Shown here: positions 8,838-18,936 of the stretch, in pieces | How the letters are laid out: every line of letters begins with the position of its first letter | Position numbering within the stretch: position 1 is the stretch's first letter | From: Chara braunii | Lineage: Eukaryota > Streptophyta > Charophyceae > Charales > Characeae | Assembly: GCA_003427395.1 (NCBI GenBank) | Contig: BFEA01000522.1 | Coordinates: 623,820-663,270, forward strand | Length of the DNA stretch: 39,451 nt | Direction of reading: 5' to 3' | Made by a program: the position numbers and the translations under genes | The notes under the pieces: model-generated | Told to the model about the DNA's origin: nothing | Databases searched by the model: none | The model's input: only the letters and a program-made list of their open reading frames with translations

Positions 8838-10009
8838 ATGGCTTCTTCAAGTCAACCAAGCGGGAGTGGAGATGGAGAGGGCCCTAGGACAAATCCCCAG
8901 ATCTGCTATAGCTGTAAACTGCCGGGCCACTATGCAAGAGACTGTGGAGCGTATTGGAAAGAAAAGTACGAGGGAAAAACTGGTGACACCGGAGGGGTGG
9001 GGACATCTCGATATACACGGGGGAGATCGACATCTCCAATAAGAAGACNTTGGGAACCTTCTAAACGATCACCGTCGGCTGATTCGAAGTACCACGGTCA
9101 ACGAAGTGAGGAAAGNGATAGTCTGAAAGATTTGGTGCGCTTGTTGATGGCTGAACGTGAGGAGGAGGAGAGAGTGAAGGAAGAGGAAGAGGAAAGAGTG
9201 AAGAAAGAACGGGAGAATATCGAAAAGGAGGAGAAAAGGTTTAGAAAGGAAGAAAGACGTAGAAGAGAGCAGCAGGAGAATGACGAAGATTGGCCAAGAT
9301 TGTGGATCTTCAGTTTTCAAAAAGGTGGGGTGGAGCAATGGAGCATATGGGAGCGGACATTTCGCCAGAGTACCATCGAAGACATAGGCGATATCGAAAG
9401 GCCTCAAGGAGGGGAAAGCACCATCGGAAGACGAAGATTGTGCTGTCTGATACTGAGGAGGAAGTGTCAGAAATCAGCCAGCGCACACGCGGGCTACATC
9501 TGACGAACAAGCGAAAGCGAGCATCCAGTCCTAACACTACTCCGCTAAAGATGCATTGAGCTCGGGAACTGCCTCCAAGGTCTTCACAGATGAAGTCGGC
9601 GAAGAAGATGAAAACTACGCTGCAGCCGATAACGATGAAGAAGCTTCGGGAAAAGAACGAACCGACGGTGAAAGCGGCGGTAGCAGGATGTGAGGCAGGA
9701 TCAAGGCTACAGTTCGTGAAGGATACTGCAGAACACTTGGACGGTCTCGATTACCGTGTGATACAGAGAATGTGCAAGATGGAGGGCGTACCGTACGTCC
9801 ACAAAGGGCAGGCGATATTGGCCCTGGCAAAGAAGAAAGTGCAAGTTGCCTACGAAGGCACGAAGGAGGGTATACCAGAATACGCCAAAGGAAATGACAA
9901 ATCAGTAACTACGAGCGACGAAACTTTTGAAAGCGACGACACTTCCGAAAGCGACGACACGAGGTCATCTGACGACTCACCATGCAACGAGAACAAGAAG
10001 AGTGCATGA
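8838..10009 (+). pseudogene. Gag-like ORF1 of the Penelope-like element (zinc knuckle, K/E coil, SAP-like)
   Basis: The frame at 8838-9503 starts MASSSQPSG and carries a retroviral-type zinc knuckle CYSCKLPGHYARDC (C23, C26, H31, C36). After it come an RS-rich segment and a strongly charged K/E/R stretch of about 60 residues that is probably coiled-coil. The sense frame then shifts near 9290, continues as an acidic and basic spacer, and resumes at 9590-10009. That last block has a compact helical region (LDYRVIQRMCKMEGVPYVHK) that resembles a SAP-like nucleic-acid-binding helix pair, then an acidic S/D-rich tail ending at 10009. At least one frameshift and the stop at 9557 break it. Two Ns (9049, 9116) lie inside. 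An upstream nucleic-acid-binding ORF is unusual for Penelope-like elements. It could instead belong to an older element into which the RT part inserted. Confidence 0.65.
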
Positions 10010-10029
10010 AGTGGTAAGACGAATTCAGA

Positions 10030-10871
10030 GCTTTGGGAATGTTGTCGTGCTCTCTCGTACAAAGCTTGTTTCGTTGGACTCTCGTTGCCCTCACTTTACG
10101 AGGATGCATTCCTTGGCAAGAGAAGTTTATCGGATATTGGTCGGGCGTACTATCTAAGGACCCTAAGGCTTTTGATGATCCGAACTGTTGTGTGTATGTA
10201 GGAGTCTCTCGCTGGTGCACGCTACCTACGTAGGAAAAACGAAAAGATTGTTAAATACTAGATGGTCAGAGCATAGGGGAAATCGTAGGCACGTGATTTC
10301 GTCCTCGTCGCATTTCCATAGGTGGCTAGAACGATTTGCCATCGAGAATTATGTCCTGATTCCTGTTTTCTCGGGTTCTGCCAATGAACTGGTTAGTTTG
10401 GAGGACCTATTGATTCGTACGTGGTCGCCAAACCTTAATATCCGAGGGAAGGAAAAGGGAAGGAGGAGGAGGAAGCAATCTCGAAAGGCACAGAAAGGGA
10501 AGAAAGAGAGAAGTAGGGGTAAAAAGAGATCCCGAGGAAAGAAATTACGAAGAAAGGGTAATGAGAAGCTGCGGGTGATCAGGGTCAGGTTAGACCATGA
10601 ATCTAACAGGGCGGCAAAGATTCTTCAGACCTTGCGCAATCAAGAGGAAAAGGGAAAACGAAGCTTTGTGTTGAACTCTGAGGGTGGAAACGCGTGGTGT
10701 GATAAATGGAAGAACGTTAAGAGGGTGTATGGAAGCTCTGTAGTATGGGTGGATGGATATGAGAAACAGTTGCGGCAGATAAAGAAAGATGTGGAAAGAG
10801 GGAGTTCTATCCAGGTACTGTACCTGAAACGATGGAAAAAACACTTCACACCTTCTTGGTTTCAATACTGA
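10030..10871 (+). pseudogene. GIY-YIG endonuclease domain of the Penelope-like element
   Basis: The first motif (CCVYVG) is in one frame at about 10180-10200. The second, ATYVGKT, is in another frame from 10188 onward, so a single frameshift lies between the two halves. The rest is intact: TRWSEHR (catalytic Arg and His region, R25 and H29 counted from 10188), then a LEDLLIRTWSPNLNI segment with the catalytic Glu (E72) and the family's terminal Asn (N84). Known GIY-YIG nucleases use exactly these residues. A very basic linker of K/R clusters and a tryptophan-rich segment follow to the stop at 10869. The domain presumably nicked target DNA for primed reverse transcription. Confidence 0.85.
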
Positions 10872-10974
10872 AGCAACGCCAGAAGCGAGCTACCCTGCGG
10901 TCTTGAGATTTGAAGTTTTTGGTCGAACTCGTAGAAGCAGTTAATGAGTTTACTAGGAAAGCTACTCGACGGTT

Positions 10975-11056
10975 GCTGAGGCGGCTTTTGTTCAATGAGA
11001 TTAGACAAGGATACGGCTGAGGCGGATTTTGTTCAATGAGATTAGACAAGGATACG
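10975..11056. repeat. 41-bp tandem duplication
   Basis: Units 10975-11015 and 11016-11056 differ by one base. 41 is not a multiple of 3, so the duplication shifts the reading frame between the nuclease and RT blocks. Confidence 0.9.
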
Positions 11057-12767
11057 GTTTTAAGTTGGGTAATAAGCTCATCGCGCGAGTACGATAAGAT
11101 GATAGGATTAGCCTAGCTGGTTTGCGATTCTATCGATAGTATGGGCTTCCCTCCTATGATTAATGACATCTATAAGAAAGAAGTCAGGGTGGTATGGACC
11201 AAAAATCCTAGCATAGCTGACATTCTCTGCAATCATCGTAAGGCCGCCGGAAGTGAAGTGCAGGTCTGCAGATGCAGAGGGTACAGTCTCCCTCGTCATG
11301 AAGGGCATGTTAGACGTCGGCTCGGGGAAATTGAGGGTCTGCCTTTGGGTATGCAGAATGGAAGGAATATTCCTAAGGCATATGGGAAATTCCACGAAGT
11401 GTCTCTGATGCGCGAATTGTCAGAGCCAATATCAAACTGGAACCCTGGCGTGAGTTGTAACTTGCATGTGAGTCAGGAAGAAGCGGTTGCTTGCATGAAT
11501 ATAACGGCTGTAGATGCTAAGGAGGTATCTACGGAAGAGGTTATGGAAGTCAAATGCAGGTTTTCAGCGTTGATATTCACCCTTGTTGACCAAAATCCAG
11601 GGGAAATTGTCGTGATGTGTCCGAAGTTGTACTACGAAGCTATGGCTGATCTGTTTGCACGTAGCTCTAGGTATGTCGTGTGTGGCCAGGAAGAGGAAGA
11701 TGCTTGGAAAGAAGCTCGTAAAAACTTTGAATCCTTCGACCTCGCTGAATTGGGTAAATGGGACATGAGAGGGAAAGCGGAAAAGGCTTATGTAATGCCT
11801 AAGCAGAAAGACCTATCTCGTTTTCGTCCTATATGCCCAACCTTTAGCGAATCAACAATTAAGATCTGCAAAAAGGTTTTTAAGGCGCTGAATCTGCTGC
11901 TGAATTCAGTTCCAAAGTCTTGCCGTTTTAATCTGCCTGCAGTTAATCAACTTACTGAGAGAATTAAGATGGCAAATGTTCAAGTGCATCGGGCTTATAA
12001 GCAGAGTGGGGCAATGGCAGCTTGCTATGACATCAAAGATATGTTCCGCAAACTGCCGCATGAGGAGATTCTTAAATCTTTGGATTGGCTCACTAGTTGT
12101 TTTCCAGNCAAGAAATCCNTGAGGGTTAACCNGCGAGGGAAGGGTGCTTCTTTTGTGGAGAAGAAGGAAGAAAAGTGGTGGTCGGTGGACTTGCGGGATC
12201 TCCTTAATTTCGTTTGTTTTGAGTTGCAACATACGTACGCTCGAGCGACCGATGTTCTTTAACGGCAAGTAGTTGGAATTCCGATGGGCAAAAGTAGTAG
12301 CCCGCCATTGGCATGTATTATGTGTGCACATGCCGAGTGGCGTTTTCTGACCTCTTTGGGCAAAGACANAATGCTGGTATTTGGAGTGAGATTAATGGAT
12401 GACGTCTCACGTATTCTGGCTTATCAGAAAGGGAACAGGAGGTCTATTGGAATTGTGAATGGTATTNGAAGGAAGTTTGAGAAATGTCAACCCTGTTTAC
12501 TCACCTTGTTGAGGACTGACGAGAAAACGGGGGGTTGGGACTTTATAGGCTGTCGAATGAGGGTCAATCAGTGTTTATCAGTGTTTTCCGTATTTGAGCA
12601 GCACCTCAAAGGACTAAGAACAAGGATTCTGTTTGGGGAACACGGCCCGTGAAACTGAAAACGGGACAAGATTTTTGGTCATGGTCCAGCCGAAAACAAA
12701 AAATGGCTTCTATTACCAGATGGTTGTGCAGGATCGACCGAAANACGACAGACCGGGGAGAAGTTCC

Positions 12768-12861
12768 CAGGCAGGTCCTGACGTTGAGAAGGGAATACCG
12801 GGCAAAGGGATTCACAGGCAGGTCCTGACGTTGAGAANGGAATACCGGGCAAAGGGATTCA
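12768..12861. repeat. 47-bp tandem duplication
   Basis: Units 12768-12814 and 12815-12861 are identical except for one N in the second. The duplication shifts the frame within the RT thumb region. Confidence 0.9.
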
Positions 12862-13023
12862 CATACCACTTTTTTGGGTCCNTTCTTAGGAATTTTGCGC
12901 GGACCAGGGACAGTGTGGCGGTACACAGCTAAGTTAGTAAGGGGTTAGAAGTTTGTAGGTACAAGTTAGGACTATAAATAGTTTGGGTGCTTTTTGTTTG
13001 TCCTCTTTATCATACATGGCTCC

Positions 13024-13903
13024 NNNNNNNNNNNNNNNNNNNNNNNNNNNNNNNNNNNNNNNNNNNNNNNNNNNNNNNNNNNNNNNNNNNNNNNNNNNNN
13101 NNNNNNNNNNNNNNNNNNNNNNNNNNNNNNNNNNNNNNNNNNNNNNNNNNNNNNNNNNNNNNNNNNNNNNNNNNNNNNNNNNNNNNNNNNNNNNNNNNNN
13201 NNNNNNNNNNNNNNNNNNNNNNNNNNNNNNNNNNNNNNNNNNNNNNNNNNNNNNNNNNNNNNNNNNNNNNNNNNNNNNNNNNNNNNNNNNNNNNNNNNNN
13301 NNNNNNNNNNNNNNNNNNNNNNNNNNNNNNNNNNNNNNNNNNNNNNNNNNNNNNNNNNNNNNNNNNNNNNNNNNNNNNNNNNNNNNNNNNNNNNNNNNNN
13401 NNNNNNNNNNNNNNNNNNNNNNNNNNNNNNNNNNNNNNNNNNNNNNNNNNNNNNNNNNNNNNNNNNNNNNNNNNNNNNNNNNNNNNNNNNNNNNNNNNNN
13501 NNNNNNNNNNNNNNNNNNNNNNNNNNNNNNNNNNNNNNNNNNNNNNNNNNNNNNNNNNNNNNNNNNNNNNNNNNNNNNNNNNNNNNNNNNNNNNNNNNNN
13601 NNNNNNNNNNNNNNNNNNNNNNNNNNNNNNNNNNNNNNNNNNNNNNNNNNNNNNNNNNNNNNNNNNNNNNNNNNNNNNNNNNNNNNNNNNNNNNNNNNNN
13701 NNNNNNNNNNNNNNNNNNNNNNNNNNNNNNNNNNNNNNNNNNNNNNNNNNNNNNNNNNNNNNNNNNNNNNNNNNNNNNNNNNNNNNNNNNNNNNNNNNNN
13801 NNNNNNNNNNNNNNNNNNNNNNNNNNNNNNNNNNNNNNNNNNNNNNNNNNNNNNNNNNNNNNNNNNNNNNNNNNNNNNNNNNNNNNNNNNNNNNNNNNNN
13901 NNN
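13024..13903. other. Assembly gap, 880 Ns
   Basis: A run of N. Open frames that span it are artefacts. Confidence 1.
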
Positions 13904-14640
13904 TATGATAGACAAACAGGGCCATGCATTTTAAAAATAACAATTTGTATAGAGTCTTCTTTCAAAAACAAGTATACCAATCTATACTCAAAAACTCTTT
14001 TCTAAAATGAAGTTAAATTTTTTTCTTTTTTTTTTCGCAAAATGCACTCAACAATGCTCTACTACCATCGGTTGAGAAAATGTTGGCCCCGTCCTGCGTA
14101 ATCTTAACTCTGCGGATGAAGTGTTTGCTCTGATGCATGGACGAACAGGTTTGGCCGAGTCCGGCCAAGCTCGCCCAAGTTCGGGCAGAGCTTCCTGCTG
14201 GGGCACCTTAGGCCAAGTGGGCCACATTTGCCCAAAGTTAGGCAAAGTTGGGTCGATGTGGAAAAGGGTTGAGCCGATGTTGACCTCGTCACACGTAATG
14301 TTTTTAACTCTTCTGTGGATCAAATGCAAATGTTTTCGCCAATGAATGTGGATGGGGACAGGTTCCTGCTGCGACAAGTGGACGCTGAGGCTAAACGTGC
14401 AGCAGATAAGGAGGAGTCAGACGAACATCAGCCATTGGATGTGTTTGGTTTCACAAGCAAGGAAGGAGAGGCCCATCCCATCTGCACTAAGCAGTCGGTC
14501 AAAACGAGCGCATTTGAGGCAGCCTTTGCTTTCGCGAAGGACCTTGGCCGTGGCTCTTGGTAGCCGCCGTAGACCGTTGTACTCCGTGCTGTGAAAGTGG
14601 GTCACTGTCATCATGGCTTTCTGTTGTTTTCCCAGAAGGG
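13904..14640. other. Intron sequence with GCCAAG/GCCCAAG-rich patch
   Basis: Between 14145 and 14275 the words ggccgag, ggccaag, gcccaag and gcccaaag recur, a degenerate low-complexity patch. Nothing else recognised. Confidence 0.4.
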
Positions 14641-14647
14641 TATGTAT

Positions 14648-14885
14648 TGCTTTTTTTTTTTTTTTTTAACAGGTCCTTATGGTCATGGCTCCATTTCCAT
14701 TCTGGGGAGCATCAGTCCGGTTCCTATTCCACCGGCAAGTCAGAATAAAAATTACATCATGAACCCACATACGCTTCCTTCCATCTGGCTGAAGGAACCC
14801 TGACCAGCATTGGTTGCTCCAGCATCGTGGAGGATTGACTGTCAGCTTGCCGTGCTTCTCCCTTTCCTCTCAGGTCCACCATAAT
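14648..14885 (-). mobile_element. Poly(A)-tailed dispersed repeat, copy 4 (best preserved)
   Basis: A poly-T run at about 14651-14668 is followed by aacaggtccttatggtcatg, gctccatttccattctgggg, agcatcagtccggttcctat, tccaccggcaagtcag and, at the far end, gattgactgtcagcttgcc and ctttcctctcagg. This is the full repeat of about 220 bases in reverse orientation. It lies on the 3' side of the minus-strand LINE, separated from it by about 1.4 kb of other DNA. Confidence 0.85.
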
Positions 14886-15018
14886 GGCCTGTCAGATAGA
14901 ACATAAATGGCAAGAAAGGGCCTGGACGCTACAAAGGCTGCCAATTCTGTCTAAACTCTGATCCCCGCGCATGTGCTTCGTGAGATCCCTACCAGTCTGA
15001 ACCGTATTTGCCTTGATT

Positions 15019-15312
15019 GTCTAAACCCTAAAAACCCTAAACCCTCAGCTATAGTTTTAACGAGACTCCTAATTCATAAACCCTAGAACCTCGGTAATCT
15101 TGTGTATCTTTTCCTAATTATGAAGGCTCCACTTCAGGACTACCACTGTTGCCCTCCTACTCATGCTTTTAAAACGCCACACTTGAACCCCAAACCCTAT
15201 CTAAACCCCTTGAATCTTTGAACCCTAAACCCCTTTTTTAATCTCTATCCTTCTGCTCCTTGCATATCTTGTTTCTGCTCCTAGCCTGCTCCTAAACCCT
15301 AGACCGCCTTAA
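15019..15312. repeat. Degenerate plant-type telomere-like motifs (CCCTAAA)
   Basis: Clustered words include ctaaaccctaaaaaccctaa at 15021, taaaccctag near 15078, caaaccctatctaaacccc near 15190, gaaccctaaacccc near 15220 and ctaaaccctagacc near 15292. They are not a perfect array but are far denser than elsewhere in the window. The unit matches the TTTAGGG telomere repeat of plants and many green algae. Confidence 0.6.
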
Positions 15313-15699
15313 TCTATTTTTCTATCGATTCCCTGTGAAAACTCTGCTGTCGTCTGCCATAAGTGTCTCTCGGATGTTCATCTAGGCCCAGATTGGAGAG
15401 GAATCTTCGTGTACCTGAGTAATCATCTGGCCTACGGACTTGACAGAGTTATGCCACTCTTTCCATCTTAAAGCGTGCCCATTTAGGCAAGCTACTTTGT
15501 CATCAACTGCAAGGAACCCGACTGTTCAATACTTGCTGGAGTGATTCACATCAAATGCATTCACACAGATTTCCCAAGTTGCGATGTCTCACACAAAGCC
15601 CAATAGAAGATGAATGAGAACCAGGAAGTTCAACTTAATTAATTAACAAACCCAGAGTAAGGAGGGCACATCATAAGTCCAAATGTACAGCTCCAATCA

Positions 15700-16260
15700 A
15701 CGTGAGTTCCCTGGCCTGGCGCTCATCAACACCAGCTGCCAAACATCAACAACAGCGCTCAATAGGTAAGTTTCGCCATAACTCACACCTCCCCCTCTCT
15801 CGTCTGATTTCTTCTCTCTCTCCCTCCTGGTCTATAGTACTGGTCTACTCTCACTCACCATGCATGCACACTCCCACCATGCATGCACACTCCCTATCAC
15901 ATGAGGATCTACTCTGAATATTACTCACTGGTACCCCTGGTACCCCTACCATTACTAATCCTCCTAATGCTGCTAACTTCTGCTGGTGCAGCTATGGCTG
16001 CCTTCCCTCTAGTCAGCACTCTCTTCCTTCTCACACAGCGCTGCTCTTCAGCCTAGCGCAGCTCACACACATCTAGCGCACAAGTGCCACAGCACTTCCA
16101 CACTCTCATGTCAAGTGAGCCTCCCCCCGAATGGGAGGCTGGCCAGTCCTTTATAGTGCTGGACTGGTCTGGCGTGGCCTGCATTCAGCGTCAAGTGTGC
16201 CTGGGACTCCTGCCCAGTACCGATTGATGCAAAGTGTGTGTCCCAGTATCTTTTCCCATG
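15700..16260 (-). promoter_or_regulatory. LTR-like promoter segment (minus strand)
   Basis: Read on the minus strand, a GC-rich stretch with repeated GGCC words leads to actataaagg at about 16150-16157. A long CT/GA-rich untranslated-like region with 18-bp tandem units (caccatgcatgcacactcc twice, near 15858-15895) follows. The layout resembles the two defined solo LTRs, but I could not find termini or a target duplication. Confidence 0.35.
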
Positions 16261-16789
16261 GTCTGCTGCTGCTTTGGGCCATCGGGCCTGTCTTTTGGAC
16301 TCCCGGTCTGAATCAGGACTGACTCGTGGGATTATGACTGGACTGGGACTGTAGCCTTTGACTTATTGACGAACAGACATGACTTTTCATCAAGGAGACA
16401 TGCCCCTTTCTCAGTCTCAAAAACTGTGTCCAATACCTGTTCGTGCAGGACCTGTTGTGACCTTTCAAAATGACTTTCCATTTCATTATGGATGTGACTT
16501 TTACCTCAGGAACTTCGTCTTTTGAGTTGCTACTCGTGAAGTTCTGGCCGACAGGGCCCCTTGCTGTTGGGGCATCCATTTGGGGTCTGATTCGTAAAGG
16601 CCCTTTTATCAACCAACCAGACCCGTCTGAATTTGGCAAGTGTCACCTGTTCTGTCTCTGGACTGTTTTGCACCCGGAGTTTCACCTTCTTCCACTGACA
16701 TAGGATTTCCGCTTCAATGATCTCTTTGGTTGCCGCCCACACTTTCTCCTTTGGGTTCTTCGTGCTATCCAGTGTTCTGCTGCACCTCT

Positions 16790-17096
16790 ACTTCCAAATG
16801 GCCCAAAGCGTGATCTTGTGCACCATCCCGAACCAGATTTTCTCTGATTTGCCGAAGTTAGAGGGTAAGTTAGTCCATAGGAGCAGTTGAAGGGGGTGCA
16901 CTGGGAGGGGAGATGAGAATAGACTATCCCAAAGTGCTGATGCTCTTGCCCAATACTCTGTGGCTTCTTTACAGTTAATTAGACAGTGTATCACATCTTC
17001 CTGTTGCTGATCAGAGCAGACTATACAGACATCAGAGCGGGTTGGGTCGTTCTTTCTTCTTCTGACATATAGCCACTGGTTAACCGGTAGAGCCAC
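16790..17096 (-). pseudogene. LINE zinc-binding domain (zf-RVT type)
   Basis: The frame reads ALPVNQWLYVRRRKND, then CIVCSDQQQEDVIHCLINC and YWARASALWDSLF. This gives a C-x2-C ... H-x4-C cluster (CIVC and HCLINC) of the zinc-binding domain found after the RT in plant LINEs. A diverged plus-strand copy is at 24640-24900. Confidence 0.85.
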
Positions 17097-17111
17097 ATAG
17101 GTTATGAGCCA

Positions 17112-17243
17112 TTGCGTGCTTCAGATTTTTATAGGTCTTATCCTTTTGTACTTCTTCCATGGGATTTTTGCTATCTGTTGCGTGCTTCAGATTTTTATAG
17201 GTCTTATCCTTTTGTACTTCTTCCATGGGATTTTTGCTATCTG
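17112..17243. repeat. 66-bp in-frame tandem duplication within the LINE
   Basis: Units 17112-17177 and 17178-17243 are identical. 66 bases is 22 codons, so the LINE frame is kept. Confidence 0.9.
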
Positions 17244-17800
17244 GTCTGCCTCTGATCCAATTAACTTGCTCCATCTTCCCTTGATTGTTAGGTCTGGGTC
17301 CTTCGTTTTTAACAGCATTTCATAACCCAGGTTAACTGTATAATCATATGTTGGAATTGGTGGTTTGGCCTTTCTATTTCTTTCTGGGCGCCATGCCCAT
17401 TCTGATGGGTCGAACTCAAGGTCTTGGATTGCCGTGTTTATTTGGAAGATCAGTTTAGGCCAGAGACCTATCGTCCTTATTTTCCGCAACGTGAACACAT
17501 TCAGCACTGCTTTTTCAGGATTGATGTTCTGAATGTATTGTTCATCTGGCTTAGTCTTCAAAATTGGGAAGGAAGTGAATAAATCCCTTGGACCAGGTGT
17601 GGACTGCCGGTGGGAGAATTGGTATGCTCTGACTAGGGAGGATTCTTGGACCAGGACTCCCCACTCGCCTGGCTTCCATGTGAACTCCTCTTTTAGAATA
17701 TCTTTCCAGCTACACGGGATGCTCTGTATTATCTTTTGGAGGTTTTCGTCCCTGTGATGGCAGCGTTTCAAGCGGGTCTTGAGGTCCGCCTCGTCGAGCC
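17187..17800 (-). pseudogene. LINE ORF2 C-terminal segment
   Basis: The 194-residue minus frame (17771-17187) runs from KRCHHRDENLQKIIQSI through IGLWPKLIFQINTAIQD to KIPWKKYKRIRPIKI. It sits between the RT and the zinc finger. Related text at 8469-8690 (+) supports the assignment. No stop interrupts this part. Confidence 0.75.
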
Positions 17801-17931
17801 AGCTTTTCTTATCCTCATTCCATATGTCACCTACTCACCAAACACCCTGTTTGATCCAGGATAGCCATATGTTGCCTCTGCTGGACAAAGTGGTCCCCCT
17901 CATCTCTAATCCATGGATTACCAAAGAGAGG

Positions 17932-17936
17932 CTGCC
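17932..17936. repeat. Left target-site duplication CTGCC
   Basis: Identical to 18937-18941. Confidence 0.9.
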
Positions 17937-18936
17937 TGTTACATCTTCGACTCACACGGGTCCTACCGGACCCGACTTAGGGCCGGAGGGACACACCAGG
18001 GCCTAAAGGCCCGACCTTTGGGGTTACAGGCCCTAAAGGCCTGATTTTGGACTAATCCCATCGGGTAGGCCCAAACGACACTTCGTTTGGGCCTGGCGGC
18101 GCTCTTGAAGCTGCCGCCCGCCGATTGAGGCTGAACCGTCCATTTGGACGGTCCAGGGTCTGGCCTGGCCTCGCAGCATTGAGGCCAGACCATTGCCCAC
18201 CGGTATAAGTACCGGTATCCGCCTCAATTGAGGTATCGGCCTACCGGAACTCTACCGGCACGGCATGGTCAGTGCTAGTGCACTGTTTTGATGCGCTAAA
18301 CTTAGCGCAGGGGCTGAAGCAGGAGCGCAGCAGCGAGCGGAGCAGCAGCAGGGCGACTGAGCCAGCAGGGCGACTGAGCCAGCACGGCGGCCATTGTCGC
18401 CTGAGGTACCGGGAGCTTGGAGGGTCTCTCCTCCTCTCCCTCGCCAGTCCCCTCTCTCTCTCTCTCTCCTCTTCCTCCTTCTTCTTCTCCTTCTTCTTCT
18501 TCTTCTTGAAGACTTGGAGATTGTTGAGGTTGACACTCGGCTGCATCACAGTTGGACACCGGTTACATCTGGACTCGGTTATCTCCGACATTGGTGACCT
18601 TTGGGACATTTTGATCTTGTTATATGACATTCTGGACTACCATTTCGGAGACCTACCAGACTTTATCTTGTGACCTATCGATGTGATCTACCTCCTACCT
18701 CCTTCGTCTCTCCTCCCACCTTTCATCTGTGTATGTGTGTACGGGATCTGGGTATCATCTATGAATGACCCAGACCCCACCATCTCATGATTGTATGTGT
18801 GTGGAGTGATGCATGTAGGTCAGTCTATGTGAGTCAGTCTATGTGAGTCAGTTCGTTATCAGACTTCCGCTGCATAAATGCTCATCCTATATTGGTTGAT
18901 CTTTGGTTCTGCCCATACTCATTGAAGTACGTAACA
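17937..18936 (+). mobile_element. Solo LTR (1,000 bp) inserted in the LINE
   Basis: It begins TGTTACATC and ends TACGTAACA, so the outermost TGTTAC/GTAACA are inverted repeats, as in LTRs. The 5-bp direct repeat CTGCC flanks it on both sides. The LINE reading continues on either side, so this is an insertion into the LINE. Inside are a GC-rich U3-like part with repeated GGCCTAAAGG and CGGTCC palindromes, a tataag at 18204, a CT/CTT-rich block at about 18420-18510, and tandem gtcagtctatgtgagtcagt near 18820-18860. No gag or pol adjoins it. It shares start and layout with the LTR at 1978. Confidence 0.92.
18202..18212 (+). promoter_or_regulatory. TATA-like box in the 1,000-bp solo LTR
   Basis: The word ggtataagtaccgg lies about 265 bases into the LTR, just before the transcribed-looking half. 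Confidence 0.45.

Larger units (their letters stand above)
8695..12932 (+). mobile_element. Decayed Penelope-like element with N-terminal GIY-YIG endonuclease
   Basis: Three coding blocks follow one another on the plus strand: a zinc-knuckle frame (8838-10009), a GIY-YIG nuclease (10030-10871) and a reverse transcriptase (about 10890-12932). RT motifs are of the Penelope type (RFRPICP, YDIKDMF, GIPMG, LMDD). In canonical Penelope elements the GIY-YIG domain follows the RT. Here it precedes it, as described for the Naiad/Chlamys clade of green algae, protists and animals. The copy has several frameshifts, one in-frame stop and two short tandem duplications, so it is inactive. The outer limits are guesses. 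I found no terminal repeats, target duplication or convincing hammerhead ribozyme. The right side runs close to the assembly gap. Confidence 0.85.
10872..12932 (+). pseudogene. Penelope-type reverse transcriptase
   Basis: The main frame is 11141-12262. It contains a Cys/His cluster (VCRCRGYSLPRHEGH, about 11260-11305), then RFRPICP at 11819 (fingers) and motif A YDIKDMF with its Asp at 12029-12031. A single TAA at 12260-12262 interrupts it. The same frame then resumes with motif B VGIPMGKSSSPPLA from 12272 and motif C LMDD (12392-12403) to the stop at 12652. Thumb sequence continues in a second frame (SITRWLCRIDRKT) and, after the 47-bp duplication, in a third to the stop near 12932. Motif C is LMDD where Penelope RTs often have YVDD or YADD. 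Ns at 12108, 12119, 12132, 12370, 12467, 12744, 12838 and 12882 limit certainty. RT identity is firm, activity is lost. Confidence 0.9.

Noticed and set aside
12508-12530. CTGACGAGAAAAC, similar to a hammerhead ribozyme core
   Set aside because: No stem II between the CTGANGA and GAAA parts, and the bases encode conserved RT sequence.
12934-14005. Several open frames of 300-348 residues on both strands
   Set aside because: They consist almost entirely of the run of Ns at 13024-13903.
18272-18673. Open frames over the CT/CTT-rich block
   Set aside because: They sit inside the 1,000-bp solo LTR and reflect microsatellite-like sequence.
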